This document shows, piece by piece, positions 16,491-24,607 of a DNA stretch of 64,000 nt. The notes below the pieces were generated by a model. That model was not told where the DNA came from. It saw only the letters and a list, made by a program, of their open reading frames with translations, and searched no databases. The stretch covers positions 744,001 through 808,000 of the forward strand of contig JACKHZ010000008.1 in assembly GCA_020638735.1 (NCBI GenBank), read 5' to 3'. The position numbers and the translations under genes are program-made. The first letter of the stretch is position 1. Each line of letters opens with the position of its first letter. The DNA comes from Planctomycetota bacterium. Lineage in GTDB: Bacteria > Planctomycetota > UBA1135 > UBA2386.

Positions 16491-18833
16491 ATGAAGACCC
16501 TGTCCTTCCTCGTCCTCACCACCTCCCTGCTCGCCCAGGCGCCGGCGCCGGTCCAGCGCACGCCGCGCGAACCGTCGATCGGCGACACCACCAAGGCCGC
16601 CCCGACCGCTGCGGACGCCCAGTCCCCGGTGGACGTGCCGCAGCTGCCGCCGCAGCAGACCGCCGACCAGAAGCGCCCGCTGCCCGAGCACCTGCGCCGC
16701 GCCATCGAGGCGGCAGTTCCGCAGACGGTGCTGTTCGACCGCGCCAACGACGACGGCCGGCTGTGGGCGCTCGGCGCCGACTACAAGGCGGTGTTCGCCG
16801 CCGACACGTGGAGCTTCATCGCCCGGCCGGACGCCGACGCCGAACAGCTCGAGCCGCTGCAGTTCGCGCTGACCGCGGCGCGCGTCGGCGGCGGCGCGCT
16901 GCCGATCGCCGCGCACGGTGACCTGCAACACGACGGCGAGCGCGTGCACCTGCAGCACGGGGCGGTGCGCGAGACGATCGAACTGCTGCTCGGCGGCGCC
17001 GAGCAGTCGTTCACCTTCACCGCGCTGCCGCGGCGCGGCGAGCTGGTGCTCGAGATCGCGGTGCGCGGCGCGCTGCAGGGCGGCGACGCCGAGCAGGGCC
17101 TTCGCTTCTCGAGCCAGCACACCGACGTGCGCTACTCCGACGCGGTGGCGATCGACGCCAACGGCGCGACGGTGCCGGCGGCGACCGAGTGGCGCGGCGA
17201 CCACATCGAGATCCGCGTGCCGGCCGAGTTCGTCGCCACCGCGGCGCTGCCGCTGGTCGTCGACCCGCTGATCTCCTCGGGCACCGTCACCTCTGGCACC
17301 GCCGACGTCGGCAACCCGGACCTGGTGTTCGTGCCGGCGACCAACGAGTGGCTGGTGACCTATCAGAAGCTGTATGCGCCCGGCGACTGGGACTGCTGGG
17401 TGCAGCGCATGAACGCCAGCTTCCAGCCGGTCGGTGCGCCGACGGCGATCGACTTCACCTCCAACTCGTTCTTCCGGCCGCGCGTCGCCCACCTGCGCTT
17501 CTACGGCGTGTCGATGGTGGTCGGCGAGCTGCGCTTCGGCAGCATCCCGGTGAAGATCGTCGGCCGCATCGTCGACAACGCCGCGGCGACGACGACGGCG
17601 CAGTTCGACATCTCCTCGGCGACGGCGGTCAGCAGCTACGTGCCGGACGTCGGCGCCGATTGCTACGGCGGCGCCGGCTACTTCACGGTCGTATGGGAGC
17701 ACGCCTACAGCTCCACCGACCACGACATCTACGCCCGCCAGGTGACCAACACCGGCACGCTGCGCGGCACGGGCCCGATCTACGTGCAGGCCAGCGGCGC
17801 CTACGAGTCCAACCCGTCGATCTCCAAATCGGACGGCGGCCAGAGCTTCGGCGACCAGCGCTACGCGATCGTCTACCAGCGCCAGGCGCCGAACCTCGAC
17901 TGGGACATCCTGGGCGCGATGCTGAGCTGGGACGGCGTGCTGCAGCTGTTCAACGGCACCTACTCGTTCCCGATCGAGACCTCGATCTCGTCGACGGTGC
18001 TGCCCAACGTCAGCGCCCCGACGCTGTCGGCGCCGAACGGCGAACGCTACTTCCTGTGCGTCTACGAGAGCGTCTGGAGCAACGCCGGGGACATCGAGAT
18101 GGCGGCGTTCGACCTCGACGGCAACGTGATGGTGCGCAACAACCTGGTCTGGCTCGAGCAGAGCCCGCTGCGCCTCGGCTGGCCGCAGCACTTCCCGTCG
18201 GTGGCGTGTGACGGCACCCGCTTCGCCGTCGCCTACCACGAGAACTGGAACAACAGCGCCACCGACCTCGACGTGCGCATCGCCACCGTCGCCTACGGCA
18301 ACGGCCAGCTGTTCGCCATGGACTCGGCGGCGGCCGCCGCCACCGGCGCGCCGGAGTTCGCCGCGCAGATCGCGTCGCGCTACGCCAGCAGCGGGCTGCA
18401 GGACCAGGGCCATGCGACGGTCAACGACTACGACAACGCGGGCACCTTCCGCATCGACGGCGGCGTCTACACCTCGGCGCCGACCGGCCAGGTGCTGCAG
18501 CGCGCGACGGCGTGCGGCGGCGGCGTGACGATCAACTGGTCGGGCAACATGGTTCCGGGCGGCAGCCTGCTGCTGTCGCTGGCCAGCAGCGCGCCGATCG
18601 CCGGCTTCGCCATCGGCGGCGCCAACTCCGCGTCGCTGCCCGGCTGCGGCTGCATCGTCGGCGTCGACCCCTGGCTGACGACGGTCGGCGGCTTCCAGCC
18701 GATCGACGTGCCGGCCTCGCCGCTGTTCGTCGGTGTGCAGCTGTCGGCGCAAGGCTGGATGTTCGGCGCGCCGGGCACCTCGTGCCTGTTCGACATCCAC
18801 CTCAGCGACACGCTCGACCTGACGGTGCGGTGA
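16491..18833 (+). CDS. Large secreted protein, probable beta-propeller
   Basis: This 780-residue protein has an N-terminal signal peptide (MKTLSFLVLTTSLLAQA). A Pro/Ala-rich linker follows, then an alpha/beta region up to about 260 ending in LPLVVDPLIS, a phrase common just before beta-propeller regions in bacterial surface proteins. Residues 265-640 have repeated 'W-V-Y-x-R' beta-strand blocks (NEWLVTYQKL, FTVVWEHAYS, YAIVYQRQ, YFLCVYESVW, FAVAYHENW), consistent with a propeller of several blades. The last 110 residues carry the Cys- and Gly-rich C-terminal module seen in other secreted proteins here. No active site is recognised. It diverges from the sigma/kinase operon. Confidence 0.78.
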   Translation: MKTLSFLVLTTSLLAQAPAPVQRTPREPSIGDTTKAAPTAADAQSPVDVPQLPPQQTADQKRPLPEHLRRAIEAAVPQTVLFDRANDDGRLWALGADYKAVFAADTWSFIARPDADAEQLEPLQFALTAARVGGGALPIAAHGDLQHDGERVHLQHGAVRETIELLLGGAEQSFTFTALPRRGELVLEIAVRGALQGGDAEQGLRFSSQHTDVRYSDAVAIDANGATVPAATEWRGDHIEIRVPAEFVATAALPLVVDPLISSGTVTSGTADVGNPDLVFVPATNEWLVTYQKLYAPGDWDCWVQRMNASFQPVGAPTAIDFTSNSFFRPRVAHLRFYGVSMVVGELRFGSIPVKIVGRIVDNAAATTTAQFDISSATAVSSYVPDVGADCYGGAGYFTVVWEHAYSSTDHDIYARQVTNTGTLRGTGPIYVQASGAYESNPSISKSDGGQSFGDQRYAIVYQRQAPNLDWDILGAMLSWDGVLQLFNGTYSFPIETSISSTVLPNVSAPTLSAPNGERYFLCVYESVWSNAGDIEMAAFDLDGNVMVRNNLVWLEQSPLRLGWPQHFPSVACDGTRFAVAYHENWNNSATDLDVRIATVAYGNGQLFAMDSAAAAATGAPEFAAQIASRYASSGLQDQGHATVNDYDNAGTFRIDGGVYTSAPTGQVLQRATACGGGVTINWSGNMVPGGSLLLSLASSAPIAGFAIGGANSASLPGCGCIVGVDPWLTTVGGFQPIDVPASPLFVGVQLSAQGWMFGAPGTSCLFDIHLSDTLDLTVR

Positions 18834-18855
18834 GCGCAGCCGGGCGCGCGATCGC

Positions 18856-20076
18856 TCAGCCGACCGCGCGCTGCAGCGCCGCGACCACGCGCGGCACCGC
18901 GGCGACCGACGTCGAGCACAGCGCGACGCGCAGCGCCGAGCGGCCGTCGCCGCGCACCGGCACGACGAACACACCGTCTTCGCGCGCCCGCGCCGCCGCC
19001 GCCTCGGCGTCGTCACAGAACACCGTGACGAAGAAGCCGCCCTCGTAGCGCGGGTAGCGCAGCCCGGCCTTCTGCGCCTCGCGGTTCCACGCGGTGACGC
19101 GTTCGTCGAGCAGCGCGATCAGCCGCGCGCGGTCCAGGTCGGCGCGCGCACGCTGCGCCGGGTCGGCGAGCAGGCCGGTGATCGCCAGCTGCCCGAGGTG
19201 GTTGCAGTTGGACCACGTGCCGCGGCAGGCGAACGAGAACGCCGCCTGGATGCGCTGCCGCTGCTCGGGGTCGCGGTGCGTGGCCAGCACCGCGCCGACG
19301 CGCGCGCCGTACTGCGCGAACGACTTCGACGCCGACCACGCCACCAGCAGCGTCGCGGTGTCGAGCACCGGCTGCACCAGCTCGACCCAGTCGACCTGCG
19401 CGGCGGCGAAGCGCGCGTAGGCGAGGTCGATCAGCAGCGTCACCGGCGCGCGTTCCCCACAGCGGCGCACCGACGCGGCGACCGCGCGCCATTCGTCGGC
19501 GTCGAGCGAGTAGCCGGTCGGGTTGTGACACGGCGAGTTGAGGAACACCAGCGCGCGTCCCTGCCGTTCGACCTGCCGCTGCAGCGCCGCGTCGAACGCC
19601 GCGACGTCGAAGCCGCCGTTCGCGGCGAACATCGGGAACGTCTCGACGGCGCGCCCGGTGTGGGTCGCCATCGTGTGGTACGGCCCCCAGTAGAAGTCCG
19701 TCGTCAGCAGCGCCTGCCCCGGCTCCAGGAAGTTGGTGATCGCCAGCGTCAGGGCGCCCGAACCGCCGGGCGTCGCCGCGGCGACCGTCTGCGCGGCGAG
19801 CGGCCCGTCGCCGAACACGTCGGCGACCACCGCCTGCAGGAACGGCGGCGAGCCGGCGATCGGCGCGTAGGCCGCGGCCTTCTGCGCCGGCACCTGCGCC
19901 AGCGCCTCGACGACGCTCGGCAGGATCGACAGCCGACCGTCGTCGTCCATCAGCGCGCCGAGCGTCGCGTTGACCACCGACTCGCCCGCGGCGGCGCGGC
20001 GCTGCGCTTCGGCGTTGAGGGCGAAGATCGGGTCGTTGCCGGAGCGGCTGGCGGCGGAGGGGATGAGCGGGTTCAC
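18856..20076 (-). CDS. PLP-dependent aminotransferase, class I/II
   Basis: This 406-residue fold-type I aminotransferase resembles the aspartate/aromatic amino acid aminotransferases. It has the substrate-side block NSPCHNPTGYS (NPTG at 185-188), the pyridoxal-binding Asp at about 217 (LLIDLAYARF) and the Schiff-base lysine at about 251 in WSASKSFAQYGARVGA. The C-terminal RVALCS arginine region is present. The GTG at 20076 was chosen because homology-like sequence (NPLIPSAASRSGNDPIF) begins immediately after it; the upstream extension is Pro/Arg-rich and overlaps the promoter area of the divergent protease. It moves amino groups between an amino acid and 2-oxoglutarate; the exact substrate is not readable. 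Confidence 0.88.
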   Translation of the reverse strand: MNPLIPSAASRSGNDPIFALNAEAQRRAAAGESVVNATLGALMDDDGRLSILPSVVEALAQVPAQKAAAYAPIAGSPPFLQAVVADVFGDGPLAAQTVAAATPGGSGALTLAITNFLEPGQALLTTDFYWGPYHTMATHTGRAVETFPMFAANGGFDVAAFDAALQRQVERQGRALVFLNSPCHNPTGYSLDADEWRAVAASVRRCGERAPVTLLIDLAYARFAAAQVDWVELVQPVLDTATLLVAWSASKSFAQYGARVGAVLATHRDPEQRQRIQAAFSFACRGTWSNCNHLGQLAITGLLADPAQRARADLDRARLIALLDERVTAWNREAQKAGLRYPRYEGGFFVTVFCDDAEAAAARAREDGVFVVPVRGDGRSALRVALCSTSVAAVPRVVAALQRAVG

Positions 20077-20209
20077 GCGGTGTCGGGGCCCCGGGCGGAG
20101 CACGGGGAGAGGAATCGGGGCGAGCAGGGTACGCGCTGGCACCGGCAACTCCAGCCGCTTCCCGAAGCCTCGGCAGGATGCGGCGAGCCGCACGGCGCGC
20201 GGTCGGCGA

Positions 20210-20237
20210 TTGACCCGCTCGCCATGCGGTCAATACT
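20210..20237 (+). promoter_or_regulatory. Candidate sigma70-type promoter of the M36-like protease gene
   Basis: TTGACC (20210-20215) and AATACT (20232-20237) are separated by 16 bases, 49 bases before the ATG at 20287. The same AATACT -10 with a TTGCCA -35 is found before the nuclease-fold gene at 24608, which suggests a shared promoter type for secreted enzymes. Confidence 0.5.
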
Positions 20238-20286
20238 GACGTGGCCCCGTCTCCCCGCCGGTCGCGACACCGGCGTACCATCCACC

Positions 20287-23253
20287 ATGCGAACCCTGCT
20301 CTCAGGCGTCGGTCTCGGCGTCACCATCGTCTCTGCCCTGGCGGCCCAGGATCCCGGCACCACCGCGACCTCACCGAAGGCCGCCTGGCTGCAGTTCCGC
20401 AGCGAACACCCCGGCGACTGGATCGCGCAGTGGCACCCGGCGACCGGCACCCCGAGCGCGATCTTCGGCACCGGCATCGCGCTCGACGGTTGGCGCACCA
20501 ACACGCTGGCAGCGGCCCGCGGCTTCGCCGGCGCGACGCTCGCCAGCCACCACGACCTGCTCGGCCTCGGCACCTCGGACTTCGTCGAGAGCATCGGCGC
20601 GCGCATGGGCCGCTGCTGGTCGTTCACCTACGACCAGCGGTTCCACGGCGTGCCGGTCATCGGCGGCCGCGCCGACGTGCGCATCAACATGAAGGGCGTC
20701 GTCGCGATGCTCGGCAGCCGCGCGTGGCCGATCCCGGCCGACTTCGTCACCGCGCCGACCATCGCCGGCGACGTCGCCGAGGCGATCGCCTGGGCGAAGG
20801 TCGGCCAGCGCAGCGAGGCGTCGCAGCCGGGCGCGAAGCGGCCGACGCGCCTCGTCATCTGGGGCGACGTCGACGCCGCGGCCCTGGCGCCGGTGTTCCT
20901 CGCCTGGGAGGTCCCGGTCAGCAACGTCGATCGCGACGGCGACGGACCGATCGGCCGCCACTACGTCGACGCGCACACCGGCGCGCACCTCGCCTACGTC
21001 AGCGACAAGCACGAGTGCGGCCTGCCCGGCTGCACCGCGACGCCGGCGCAGCCGACGGCGGACGTCGCGGCGCCGCCGGTCGCGACCACCGTCACGGTGA
21101 TGGGTTGGACGATCACCGGCAACGACGCCTTCGACCCGGTCGTCAACACGCCGCTGCCCGGGCTCGAGCTGAACGTGCCGGGAATCGGCGTGGTCACCAC
21201 CGACCAGAACGGCCAGTTCACGATCGACATCGCCGCGCCCGTCGGCATCTCGGTCGGCGCGCTGGACGGCCGGCACCACGCCGCCATCCAGGGCAGCGAC
21301 GGCCCGACCGGCACGTTCACCGTCAACCCTGGCGTCAACGCGACGATCCAGCTGCTGACCAGCGGCGCGACGTCGCTCGAGAGCGCGCACACCAACACCA
21401 GCTGGTGGGTCGATCGCGCCAACCAGTGGGTGCGCACGATCGTCGGCAACTCGACGCAGCTGAACACCGCCGACGCCGTGGCGCCGACCGTCAACATCGG
21501 CTCGACGTGCAACGCCTACTACACCGGCAACACGATCAACTTCTACGCAGCCGGCGGCAGCTGCTCGAACACGGCGTTCTCGACGGTGGTCGTGCACGAG
21601 TGGGGCCACGGCCTCGACGACCGCTACGGCGGCATCAGCAACCAGAGCGGCGACGGCCTCAGCGAGGGCTGGGGCGACATCATCGGCCTGTACCTCGTCG
21701 ACAGCCCGGTGCTCGGCAGCGGCTTCTCCACCGCCGGCGTCGGCATCCGCGACGGCAACAACTCGACGATGTACGGCACCCAGAGCGAAGTGCACGCCGC
21801 CGGCGAGGTGTGGATGGGCTTCGCCTGGCGCTACCGCGAGAACCTGCGCGCCAACTACGGAACTCCGGCGGCGATCGCGATCTCGGACGAGACGGTGGTC
21901 GGCTCGATCGTCGCCAACGCCTTCAACCAGGCCGACGCCGTGCGCGAGGTGTTCCTCGCCGACGACGACGACGGCAACCTGACCAACGGCGTGCCGCACT
22001 TCGCCGAGCTGAGCGCCGCGGCGATCGCCAAGGGCCTGCCGTATCCCGGCCTGCAGCCGGCGTGGCTGCAGCACACGCCGCTGACCAACACCCCGGACCG
22101 CGGCGTGCCGCGCGTCGTCACGGCGACGGCGGCGGCCAACACCGGCGCGCTGACGGCGGTGCGACTGCACTACGACGCGGGCCAGGGCAGCCAGGTGCGC
22201 AACATGCACCCGAGCGGCGTCGCCGACACGTGGGTCGCGATGCTGCCCGGCCGCGAGGTCGGCGCGGTCAGCTACCACCTCGAGGTCGTGCACAGCTCCG
22301 GGTTCTCGATCCGCCTGCCGGAGGCCGGTGAGATCGGCTACGCGGTCGACGCCGGCACGTTCGCCGGCTTCTGGAGCGACGACCTCGAGAGCGGCGCGGC
22401 CGGCTGGACGCACGGCCTCAACGCGACCCAGGACGACTGGCAGCTCGGCTACCCGGCGGGCAAGTCCGGCACCAGCCTCGGCGTCGACTGGCAGGACCCG
22501 ACCAGCCCCGCATCCGGCGCCAACTGCTGGGCCAACGACCTCGGCAACGTGATCGGCGGCACCACCTACAACGGCTACTACGCCGCCAACGTCGACAACT
22601 GGCTACGCTCGCCGGTGATCGACTGCAGCGGTCGCGCCGGCATGCGCCTGCGCTTCAAGCGCTGGCTGTCGGTCGAGGAGGCGATCTACGACCACGCCAC
22701 GATCCTGGTCAACGGCGTCGAGGTCTGGGGCAACCAGCTCAACGGTCACACGCTCGACACCGGCTGGACCACCGTCGAGTACCTGATCCCGATGGCCGAC
22801 GACAACCCGGCGGTGCAGATCGAATGGCACCTGACCAGCGACGGCGGCCTCGAACTCGGCGGCTGGGCGATCGACGACATCGAGCTCGGTGAGACCGTGC
22901 TGCCGCCGGCCGACGCGACGCTGGCGATGCTGCCGGAGCAGGCGTCGCAGGGCGCGACGATGACGCTGACGGTGACGACGCCGCTCGGCTCGTGGCCGTA
23001 CGTGCTGGGCCTCGGCACCACCGCCGGCCCGCTGGCGCTGCCCGACTTCCCGGTCATGGCGATCGGCGGCACCATCGACGCGCTCAGCGGCACGACCGGC
23101 CCGGGCGGCACGGCGACGGTGACCTTCACGGCGCCCAACTTGCCGTCGGCGGTCGGGCTGTTCCTCTACAGCCAGGTGCTGACGATCGACCCGACGTTCA
23201 CGTCGTTCGTCGTCTCCAACCCGTTCGTCAACCTGTTCACGCAGACGCCGTGA
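20287..23253 (+). CDS. Secreted M36/thermolysin-like metalloprotease with C-terminal beta domains
   Basis: This is a 988-residue secreted protease: signal peptide 1-20, then an FTP/PepSY-like propeptide (about 30-245) that ends with VDAHTG. A carboxypeptidase-regulatory-like beta insert follows near 285-355. The zinc site HEWGH is at 437-441 with the third ligand Glu460 in SEGWGD, the spacing of fungalysin-type (M36) gluzincins. C-terminal to the catalytic domain is a jelly-roll/MAM-like region (about 700-880). The last 100 residues are the shared C-terminal module ending LFLYSQVLTIDPTFTSFVVS. It probably digests proteins outside the cell. The ATG at 20287 begins the signal peptide; an in-frame ATG at 20224 would put 21 extra residues in front and overlap the promoter. 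Confidence 0.88.
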   Translation: MRTLLSGVGLGVTIVSALAAQDPGTTATSPKAAWLQFRSEHPGDWIAQWHPATGTPSAIFGTGIALDGWRTNTLAAARGFAGATLASHHDLLGLGTSDFVESIGARMGRCWSFTYDQRFHGVPVIGGRADVRINMKGVVAMLGSRAWPIPADFVTAPTIAGDVAEAIAWAKVGQRSEASQPGAKRPTRLVIWGDVDAAALAPVFLAWEVPVSNVDRDGDGPIGRHYVDAHTGAHLAYVSDKHECGLPGCTATPAQPTADVAAPPVATTVTVMGWTITGNDAFDPVVNTPLPGLELNVPGIGVVTTDQNGQFTIDIAAPVGISVGALDGRHHAAIQGSDGPTGTFTVNPGVNATIQLLTSGATSLESAHTNTSWWVDRANQWVRTIVGNSTQLNTADAVAPTVNIGSTCNAYYTGNTINFYAAGGSCSNTAFSTVVVHEWGHGLDDRYGGISNQSGDGLSEGWGDIIGLYLVDSPVLGSGFSTAGVGIRDGNNSTMYGTQSEVHAAGEVWMGFAWRYRENLRANYGTPAAIAISDETVVGSIVANAFNQADAVREVFLADDDDGNLTNGVPHFAELSAAAIAKGLPYPGLQPAWLQHTPLTNTPDRGVPRVVTATAAANTGALTAVRLHYDAGQGSQVRNMHPSGVADTWVAMLPGREVGAVSYHLEVVHSSGFSIRLPEAGEIGYAVDAGTFAGFWSDDLESGAAGWTHGLNATQDDWQLGYPAGKSGTSLGVDWQDPTSPASGANCWANDLGNVIGGTTYNGYYAANVDNWLRSPVIDCSGRAGMRLRFKRWLSVEEAIYDHATILVNGVEVWGNQLNGHTLDTGWTTVEYLIPMADDNPAVQIEWHLTSDGGLELGGWAIDDIELGETVLPPADATLAMLPEQASQGATMTLTVTTPLGSWPYVLGLGTTAGPLALPDFPVMAIGGTIDALSGTTGPGGTATVTFTAPNLPSAVGLFLYSQVLTIDPTFTSFVVSNPFVNLFTQTP

Positions 23254-23275
23254 ACGTTCGCGCCGCGGGGCAGGG

Positions 23276-23875
23276 TCAGACCTTGCCCCACGGCCGCACG
23301 TCGACGCCGAGCATGCCGGCGCGGCGCGCCGCCTCGAGGCCGAGCTCGGTGTCCTCGAACACCACGCACGCGGCGGCCGACACGCCGATGCGCCGCGCCG
23401 CCTCGAGGAACACGTCCGGCTCCGGCTTGTGCTTCGCGGTGTCCTCGGCGGCGACCATCGCGCCGAACCAGTCGCGCAGCCGCAGCCGGTCGAGCGTCCT
23501 GCCGACGATCTCGCGGTAGCCGCCGCTGGCGACCGCCATCGGCAGCCGGCCGCGGTGCTCGGCGGCGATCGCCACCACCGGCACGATCGGCTGCACCGAG
23601 TCGAGGTGCTGCACGAACAGCCGTTCCTTCTCGTGCACCATCGCGTCGACGTCGTGGACCTCGACGCCGGCGTCCGCGGCCAGCAGGCGGATGATGCGCG
23701 ACGTCGGCATGCCGCCCATCGCGTAGAAGCGATCCTCGGGGAACGGGATGCGGTGCGGCGCGAGCATCGCCGTCCAGGCGCGGAAGTGCGCCGGCATGGT
23801 GTCGGCGAGCGTGCCGTCGCAGTCGAAGATCAGGCCGGCGGTGCCGGGCGGTGCGGTCCAGGGCGTGGCGGGCAT
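23276..23875 (-). CDS. HAD-superfamily phosphatase/phosphomutase (beta-phosphoglucomutase-like)
   Basis: This 199-residue protein has motif I FDCDGTLADT (residues 17-26, nucleophile Asp18 and acid Asp20), motif II VASGGY near 115, motif III Lys in KHKPEPDVF and motif IV FEDTELGLEAA. The helical cap sits between motifs I and II (subfamily IA). This is the fold of beta-phosphoglucomutase and small sugar-phosphate phosphatases, and the spacing fits them. Both catalytic Asp residues are present, so mutase or phosphatase activity is open. It is convergent with the protease gene, 22 bases apart, and likely cytoplasmic. Confidence 0.88.
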   Translation of the reverse strand: MPATPWTAPPGTAGLIFDCDGTLADTMPAHFRAWTAMLAPHRIPFPEDRFYAMGGMPTSRIIRLLAADAGVEVHDVDAMVHEKERLFVQHLDSVQPIVPVVAIAAEHRGRLPMAVASGGYREIVGRTLDRLRLRDWFGAMVAAEDTAKHKPEPDVFLEAARRIGVSAAACVVFEDTELGLEAARRAGMLGVDVRPWGKV

Positions 23876-23982
23876 GTCGTGCCGGCCAGTCTTACGGGAT
23901 GCGGCAGGCCGACTGCAAACTGCGGCGGCGGCGCGCTGGAGGTCAAGACCGGCGCGCTCTAGGCTCCGCGGCGGCTTGCGCC

Positions 23983-24345
23983 GTGAAGGACCTCATCCCC
24001 ACCCTGCTGCTGACGCTGGTCGCGACCTACTGCGTCGCGCGGTGGACCGTGCTCTGGCGCACCGGCCGCCGGGACGGTGTGTCGCGCGGCGACACGCTCT
24101 ACGCGGCGATCTGCTTCGCCGTCGGTGTCGTGGTGTTCGGCATCGTCGGCATGTTCGGCCTCTGCACGAGCCGCGAGATGTTGCCGCTCGTGGCCTGCGC
24201 GCTGCAGCTGCCCGGCCTGCTGCTCACCGCTGCCGTCGCCTCGATCGGCGCGCCGCCGCAGTCACGCCGGACGCTCGGCAACACCTGGTTGGTGATCGTC
24301 GCCGGCGGTGCATTCGCGGTCGGCAGCTGCTTCGCCGTGCTGTGA
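23983..24345 (+). CDS. Small multi-pass membrane protein (paralogue of 26160-26555)
   Basis: This 120-residue protein starts at GTG 23983 and has about four membrane helices (LIPTLLLTLVATYCVA; AAICFAVGVVVFGIVGMFG; LVACALQLPGLLLTAAVA; LVIVAGGAFAVGSCFAVL). Its C-terminal AFAVGSCFAVL closely matches LFAVGSCFAQL of the protein at 26160-26555; the two have similar length and topology and flank the nuclease-fold gene. Its stop overlaps the next start (GTGA). Function unknown. Confidence 0.7.
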   Translation: MKDLIPTLLLTLVATYCVARWTVLWRTGRRDGVSRGDTLYAAICFAVGVVVFGIVGMFGLCTSREMLPLVACALQLPGLLLTAAVASIGAPPQSRRTLGNTWLVIVAGGAFAVGSCFAVL

Positions 24346-24560
24346 AGGTCGCCGACGTGCCGGCCAACTGGCCGCACGCGCTGGTCTCCCGCGCCGATCT
24401 GGTCTGGCTCGAGCACGATCACGGTCCGCTGCCGCGCAGCTGGCAGCGCTTCGTCGTCGAAGAACGGCTGCTGCTCGGCGTCTCGCTGCTGGCGCTGCTG
24501 TGCCTGATCGCGACCTTCCAGGCGCCCACCACGCGCCCGGTGAACGGTCCGGCGCCATGA
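24342..24560 (+). CDS. Very small single-pass membrane protein, translationally coupled
   Basis: This is a 72-residue protein. The GTG at 24342 overlaps the preceding TGA (GTGA), and its own TGA overlaps an ATG at 24557 (ATGA). The N-terminal half is polar with WPHALVSRADLVWLEHDH, and a single membrane helix lies near residues 46-60 (LLLGVSLLALLCLIATF). No family is recognised. The coupling on both sides and GC-rich third positions make it likely to be real. Confidence 0.6.
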   Translation: MKVADVPANWPHALVSRADLVWLEHDHGPLPRSWQRFVVEERLLLGVSLLALLCLIATFQAPTTRPVNGPAP

Positions 24561-24572
24561 AGCGCACGGCGA

Positions 24573-24601
24573 TTGCCAGCGACCGCGCGCCGACCAATAC
24601 T
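24573..24601 (+). promoter_or_regulatory. Candidate promoter with -10 six bases before the nuclease-fold gene ATG
   Basis: TTGCCA (24573-24578), a 17-base spacer and AATACT (24596-24601) make a good sigma70-type promoter, yet the -10 ends only 6 bases before the ATG at 24608. Transcription from it would begin at about the A of the start codon, a leaderless mRNA. It would let the downstream gene be expressed separately from the coupled small membrane genes. Confidence 0.5.
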
Positions 24602-24607
24602 CAGCGT

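Noticed and set aside
24557..24607. ATG at 24557 as start of the nuclease-fold enzyme
   Set aside because: It overlaps the previous stop and is possible, but it adds a polar extension before the signal peptide and ignores a good promoter that points to the ATG at 24608.
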